In this document: piece by piece, positions 6,987 to 8,832 of the stretch
How the letters are laid out: every line of letters starts with the position of its first letter
How positions within the stretch are numbered: position 1 is the stretch's first letter
Assembly (NCBI GenBank): GCA_021801545.1
Contig: JAJYXX010000029.1
Span: forward strand, 1 to 8,832
Source: Chloroflexota bacterium
GTDB taxonomy: Bacteria; Chloroflexota; Limnocylindria; Limnocylindrales; CSP1-4
Direction of reading: 5' to 3'
DNA: 8,832 bases
Notes under the pieces: generated by a model
Seen by the model: only the letters and a program-made list of their open reading frames with translations
Told to the model about the DNA's origin: nothing
The model's database searches: none
Program-made: the position numbers and the translations under genes

Positions 6987-7093
6987 GACCCCGGGAGCTC
7001 CGGTGGGCGACGGGCCACCAACCAGCGCTGGCGAAGGAACGGCTGGAGCGAGCTGGCGATCAGCAGCAGCCAGAACAGGTCGATGATGCTCAT
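6983..7093 (-). pseudogene. 36-codon remnant or leader ORF like the N-terminus of SDH/ClpP-fold serine proteinase
   Basis: ATG at 7093 is preceded by a strong GGAGGAG (7101-7107) with 7-nt spacing, so it should be translated. The peptide begins MSIIDLFWLLLIASSLQPFL followed by RQRW, which I recognise as the membrane-anchor start of the SDH-family (PF01972) ClpP-fold serine proteinases, normally about 280 residues. Here it ends after 36 residues, with PPELPGS as an unrelated tail and no catalytic part following. The TGA overlaps the marC GTG by 4 bp (GTGA). The simplest reading is a gene truncated by deletion whose ribosome site now drives marC translation. A genuine small membrane peptide is the alternative. 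Confidence 0.65.
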
Positions 7094-7123
7094 CGCGGAT
7101 CTCCTCCGGCGCTCGTGCGCTCG

Positions 7124-7132
7124 AGGCTAGCA
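7124..7132 (-). promoter_or_regulatory. Extended -10 promoter for the leader ORF-marC-ATPase unit
   Basis: The minus strand reads TGCTAGCCT, an extended -10 (TG-N-TANNNT), about 30 nt before the ATG at 7093. No convincing -35 is seen at the usual distance, as is common with extended -10 promoters. The same 11-bp context, GTGCTAGCCTC, recurs at 8812-8822. Confidence 0.45.
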
Positions 7133-7145
7133 CACGCGGCTCGCG

Positions 7146-7176
7146 GCCGGGACTCGCCCCGGCTCGCGGTCCCGGC
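7146..7176. terminator. GC-rich inverted repeat after the HEPN gene, possible terminator
   Basis: GCCGGGAC (7146-7153) and GTCCCGGC (7169-7176) are perfect 8-bp arms around a 15-nt loop, starting 17 nt beyond the HEPN stop (7194). There is no T-run, so it is not a classical intrinsic terminator; a hairpin-only terminator or transcript stabiliser is possible. A direct repeat, CGGCTCGCGG, at 7137-7146 and 7160-7169 overlaps it. Confidence 0.3.
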
Positions 7177-7193
7177 GCGACCGCACTCGAGCG

Positions 7194-7574
7194 TCATCTC
7201 TGTCTCAGGAGCGTGGTCGCCATGCGGACGAACTCGGCGGCCTGGTCGACGGTCTCACCGGTGATCTCCGGTTCAACCTCGGTCAGCGGGTCGTAGTCGG
7301 CCAGCAGTCGCAGGTCGAAGGCATCGAGCAGCCAGCGGTGCAGTCGTGGATCCAGCCGGCGAGTCCGCGCGAACCGCTCGCCGAACGCGGCGTGGACGGC
7401 TTGATGGCGGCGACCGACCTCGGGTGTCCCGGCGACGAGGGCCCACGCCGCGAAGAACATCGCGTAGTAGGCACGGTTGGCGGCGGTCCGGCCATCCGAG
7501 CCGGAGGCGGCCAGTCTGGCCGCCTCGACGGCCTCGGACGCTCGTTCGAGAAGACGCGCCTGGAGGGGCGTCAC
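7194..7574 (-). CDS. HEPN domain protein, putative toxin of a HEPN/MNT pair
   Basis: A 126-residue all-helical HEPN (PF05168-like) protein. Signatures are ANRAYYAMFFAAWAL (32-46), the segment GRRHQAVHAAFGERF (54-68), and LRLLADYDPL (88-97). R56-x4-H61 fits the Rx4-6H pattern associated with HEPN ribonucleases, although in this subfamily activity cannot be assumed. The GTG at 7574 overlaps the MNT stop as GTGA, a typical coupled pair. The longer frame from 7631 is rejected because its extra 19 residues are Gly/Arg-rich and lie within MNT. HEPN proteins paired with MNT commonly act as RNA-cutting toxins that are neutralised by adenylylation or binding of the partner. That role here is inferred. 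Confidence 0.87.
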   Translation of the reverse strand: MTPLQARLLERASEAVEAARLAASGSDGRTAANRAYYAMFFAAWALVAGTPEVGRRHQAVHAAFGERFARTRRLDPRLHRWLLDAFDLRLLADYDPLTEVEPEITGETVDQAAEFVRMATTLLRQR

Positions 7575-8092
7575 ACCGGCACCGCGTCCGCCGTAACCGC
7601 CCGCAGGAACGGCCGATCGCGTGTCCGCCACGAGGATTCCGACGTCAGGACGCGGCTGATCGACAGACCGCTCGCGAGCGACAGGTCCGACACCGCGTCG
7701 CTCGACAGGCGCAGGTCACGGCCGTACGCCTCGATCTTGTCGAGGACGATCAGGACGTCCACGTCGGAGCCCCGATCGTGGTCGCCGCGCGCCCGGGAGC
7801 CATAGAGGTAGACACCCCGGAGCCGCTCTCCGTACGCCTCGGCAAGTCGGTGGGCGAGGACCCTGACGATCGCGAGCCCGAGGGGGTCGGGGCGAGGCGA
7901 CCCTGACCGAGCGGCGCCTGAAGGGTGATCGGGTGCACCGTACAGGGCGGGCGCCTCGGCGACGGGGCCGGGCTCCGGTACCGGTTTGGCCTGGAAGTAG
8001 ACCTGGCGACCCTCGACGGACCGTTCGACCAGGTCGGCCGCAAGCAGCCTGCTCAGCTCGCGGCTCGCCTCCGCCGCCGACTTACTCGACAT
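7571..8092 (-). CDS. MNT-type nucleotidyltransferase with half a winged-helix domain, putative antitoxin
   Basis: A 173-residue protein. The Pol-beta-type nucleotidyltransferase domain runs from about 70 to 173, with GSRARGDHDRGSDVDVLIVL (98-117); D110 and D112 are the metal-binding pair. Residues 1-36 (SRELSRLLAADLVERSVEG and the following GRQVYF strand) look like the recognition helix and wing of a winged helix-turn-helix, but the first helices are absent and a TAA in frame 6 nt upstream of the ATG prevents extension. Residues 37-69 form a Pro/Ala/Gly-rich linker. The ATG at 8092 overlaps the end of the zinc-ribbon gene by 11 bp and has AGGT upstream. In studied HEPN/MNT pairs, MNT adenylylates the HEPN toxin. 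Here the HTH remnant suggests lost or altered autoregulation, which is inference. Confidence 0.88.
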   Translation of the reverse strand: MSSKSAAEASRELSRLLAADLVERSVEGRQVYFQAKPVPEPGPVAEAPALYGAPDHPSGAARSGSPRPDPLGLAIVRVLAHRLAEAYGERLRGVYLYGSRARGDHDRGSDVDVLIVLDKIEAYGRDLRLSSDAVSDLSLASGLSISRVLTSESSWRTRDRPFLRAVTADAVPV

Positions 8093-8438
8093 CTTGTATT
8101 ACCTCGAGGTCGCCGGTATCCCACTCGAACCGGCGGTGCCAGTCGCGCTCCAGCGCCTTCACGCATACGAAGCAGAGCCCGAGTCTGGTGTCGTCTCGGT
8201 CGTGTCGGTACGGAACGCCACGTCTGCGTCTTCCGCAGTTGTCGCAGGCGAACGTCATCGCGCAGTGATACCCGCGGTGGTCGCGATTGAGAGTGCACGA
8301 CTCGCCTCTCGTCCCGCGAACAGAGTGATAGCAGAAGTCTCGGAGGTCTGGACCGACGACCTGGAACCAGTCGTCGCCGCGACGTTCCCAGTACCAGTCG
8401 ATGCCCTCGACACCCTCGAGCTCGTCCTCGTGACTCAC
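8082..8438 (-). CDS. Small multi-cysteine zinc-ribbon-like protein upstream of MNT/HEPN
   Basis: A 118-residue hydrophilic protein of unknown family. It has seven cysteines: C36, C48, C59, then C65-x2-C68 and C89-x2-C92, the last four forming a likely zinc ribbon with a 20-residue spacer (ACDNCGRRRRG at 64-74, LCFVC at 88-92). H38, H54 and H58 could complete a second site. The N-terminus is acidic and Trp-rich (IDWYWERRGDDWF, 13-25). The GTG at 8438 has GAGGAG 8 nt upstream and overlaps a TGA as GTGA; the much longer in-frame reading to 8822 is Arg-rich shadow. Its 3' end overlaps the MNT start by 11 bp, so it is probably part of the same operon. Base composition looks slightly less GC-rich than its neighbours. 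Confidence 0.7.
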   Translation of the reverse strand: MSHEDELEGVEGIDWYWERRGDDWFQVVGPDLRDFCYHSVRGTRGESCTLNRDHRGYHCAMTFACDNCGRRRRGVPYRHDRDDTRLGLCFVCVKALERDWHRRFEWDTGDLEVIQDVE

Positions 8439-8575
8439 GACTTGATCTCCTCGATGTCGACGCGGATCTGCAGACGGATCTGCGACCGGTTCGTGTGCGA
8501 CTGCACGAGAACCAGCCGTCCGGGTCCGCCCTCGTGCGTCGGATCGACCGAGACGATGACGTGTCCGTCCGACTC
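8435..8575 (-). pseudogene. Start-less coding remnant between the truncated membrane gene and the zinc-ribbon gene
   Basis: A frame of 46 codons follows directly, in the same frame, after the TAG (8576-8578) that ends the upstream gene. It reads like real protein (GHVIVSVDP, then GRLVLVQSHTNRSQIRLQI and RVDIEEIKS) and ends in a TGA overlapping the zinc-ribbon GTG. There is no ATG; the only GTG (8506) would give 23 residues and has no good ribosome site. It may be the 3' end of a lost gene, or the continuation of the upstream frame through an amber codon. The family is not recognised. Confidence 0.45.
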
Positions 8576-8806
8576 CTAGCCGAGAACTCGCGTACGCCCG
8601 ACCTCGACGAGAGCGTCGAGATACGAGCCCGCTGCGACCGCGAAGGCCGGCCCCCGGTCGAGGGCCAGGAAGAGGACGACCGGCCCGGAGGTGAGCGGCA
8701 GCGAGACGATCCAGCCCCCGACGGTCGGACCCCAGCGTCGCGCGCCGAGGCTCGCCCCGCCGATGAGGACGGGCGTCAGGACGAGCTTGAGCACGAGGAA
8801 GCCCAC
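8576..8806 (-). pseudogene. Truncated small membrane protein
   Basis: A 76-residue frame starting at GTG 8806. Two hydrophobic segments are visible: LVLKLVLTPVLIGGASLG (4-21) and, after RRWGPTVGGWIV, SLPLTSGPVVLFLALDRG (35-52). This resembles the first half of a small multi-helix membrane protein family of unknown function whose members I recall as about twice this length. After GPAFAVAAGS (53-62) the sequence turns hydrophilic (YLDALVEVGRTRVLG) and stops, so the C-terminal membrane half is missing. A recombination junction near 8620 is the likely cause. There is no Shine-Dalgarno sequence; the start is probably leaderless. Confidence 0.6.
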
Positions 8807-8812
8807 ACCGGG

Positions 8813-8821
8813 AGGCTAGCA
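8813..8821 (-). promoter_or_regulatory. Extended -10 of a probably leaderless promoter
   Basis: The minus strand reads TGCTAGCCT, with the TANNNT hexamer ending 6 nt before the GTG at 8806. That spacing puts the transcription start at or next to the start codon, the hallmark of leaderless mRNAs. It may drive the whole 8806-7194 block, since the genes downstream overlap or nearly abut. Confidence 0.45.
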
Positions 8822-8832
8822 CCTGGCGGCCG

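Noticed and set aside
6354..7133. Longer marC start at 7133
   Set aside because: It would begin within the extended -10 and adds 49 residues unrelated to the family.
8094..8579. A 161-codon plus-strand frame opposite the zinc-ribbon gene
   Set aside because: Its composition is less extreme than other shadows, but it starts with TTG without a ribosome site, and the minus strand has a coupled GTGA start, a good ribosome site and paired CxxC motifs.
7123..8822. Insertion sequence or transposon
   Set aside because: No transposase frame and no terminal inverted repeats are visible; only the 11-bp direct repeats.
1..8832. CRISPR array, tRNA or rRNA genes
   Set aside because: No regularly spaced repeats, no cloverleaf-like sequence and no rRNA signatures were seen on either strand.

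Overview
The window is very GC-rich, reads almost entirely from the minus strand, and has short or overlapping gene junctions with many GTG starts. The gene set (A-family heme-copper oxidase operon, PAS-LuxR regulator, MarC protein, HEPN/MNT pair) and this style suggest a Chloroflexota-like bacterium, possibly uncultivated. That placement is inferred from gene content only; no rRNA or marker gene is present.

Transcription runs from high to low coordinates. Positions 8832-7194 hold an accessory-looking block. It contains a truncated membrane-protein gene with a likely leaderless promoter, a start-less coding remnant in the same frame after an amber codon, a small multi-cysteine zinc-ribbon-like protein, an MNT nucleotidyltransferase with half a winged helix, and a HEPN protein. 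The last three genes overlap one another, as in HEPN/MNT toxin-antitoxin loci, with the zinc-ribbon gene as an unusual upstream partner. An 11-bp sequence occurs identically on both sides of this block.

Positions 7193-5645 hold a second unit: a GC-rich inverted repeat, an extended -10 promoter, a 36-codon ORF resembling the N-terminus of the SDH/ClpP-fold serine proteinase family, a MarC-family membrane protein coupled to it by a GTGA overlap, and a P-loop kinase-like ATPase 4 nt further on.

Positions 5644-4654 hold a stand-alone PAS-LuxR regulator with a candidate promoter. After it, in front of the oxidase operon, lies a perfect 18-bp palindrome that could be an operator.

Positions 4653-1 hold the oxidase operon: coxB (CuA subunit with a second complete cupredoxin domain), coxA (A2-like motif, N-terminal membrane extension, no lysine at the usual K-channel position), coxC, a membrane-anchored cupredoxin-like protein without an evident axial Met, and a membrane protein cut by the window edge that carries an internal repeat. 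CuA and two cupredoxin-like domains in one operon suggest copper-based electron delivery or copper handling. No cytochrome c domain is seen here.

The most unusual points are the oxidase architecture and missing K-channel lysine, the palindrome next to the regulator, the zinc-ribbon/MNT/HEPN cassette, and the truncated-gene leader coupled to marC.
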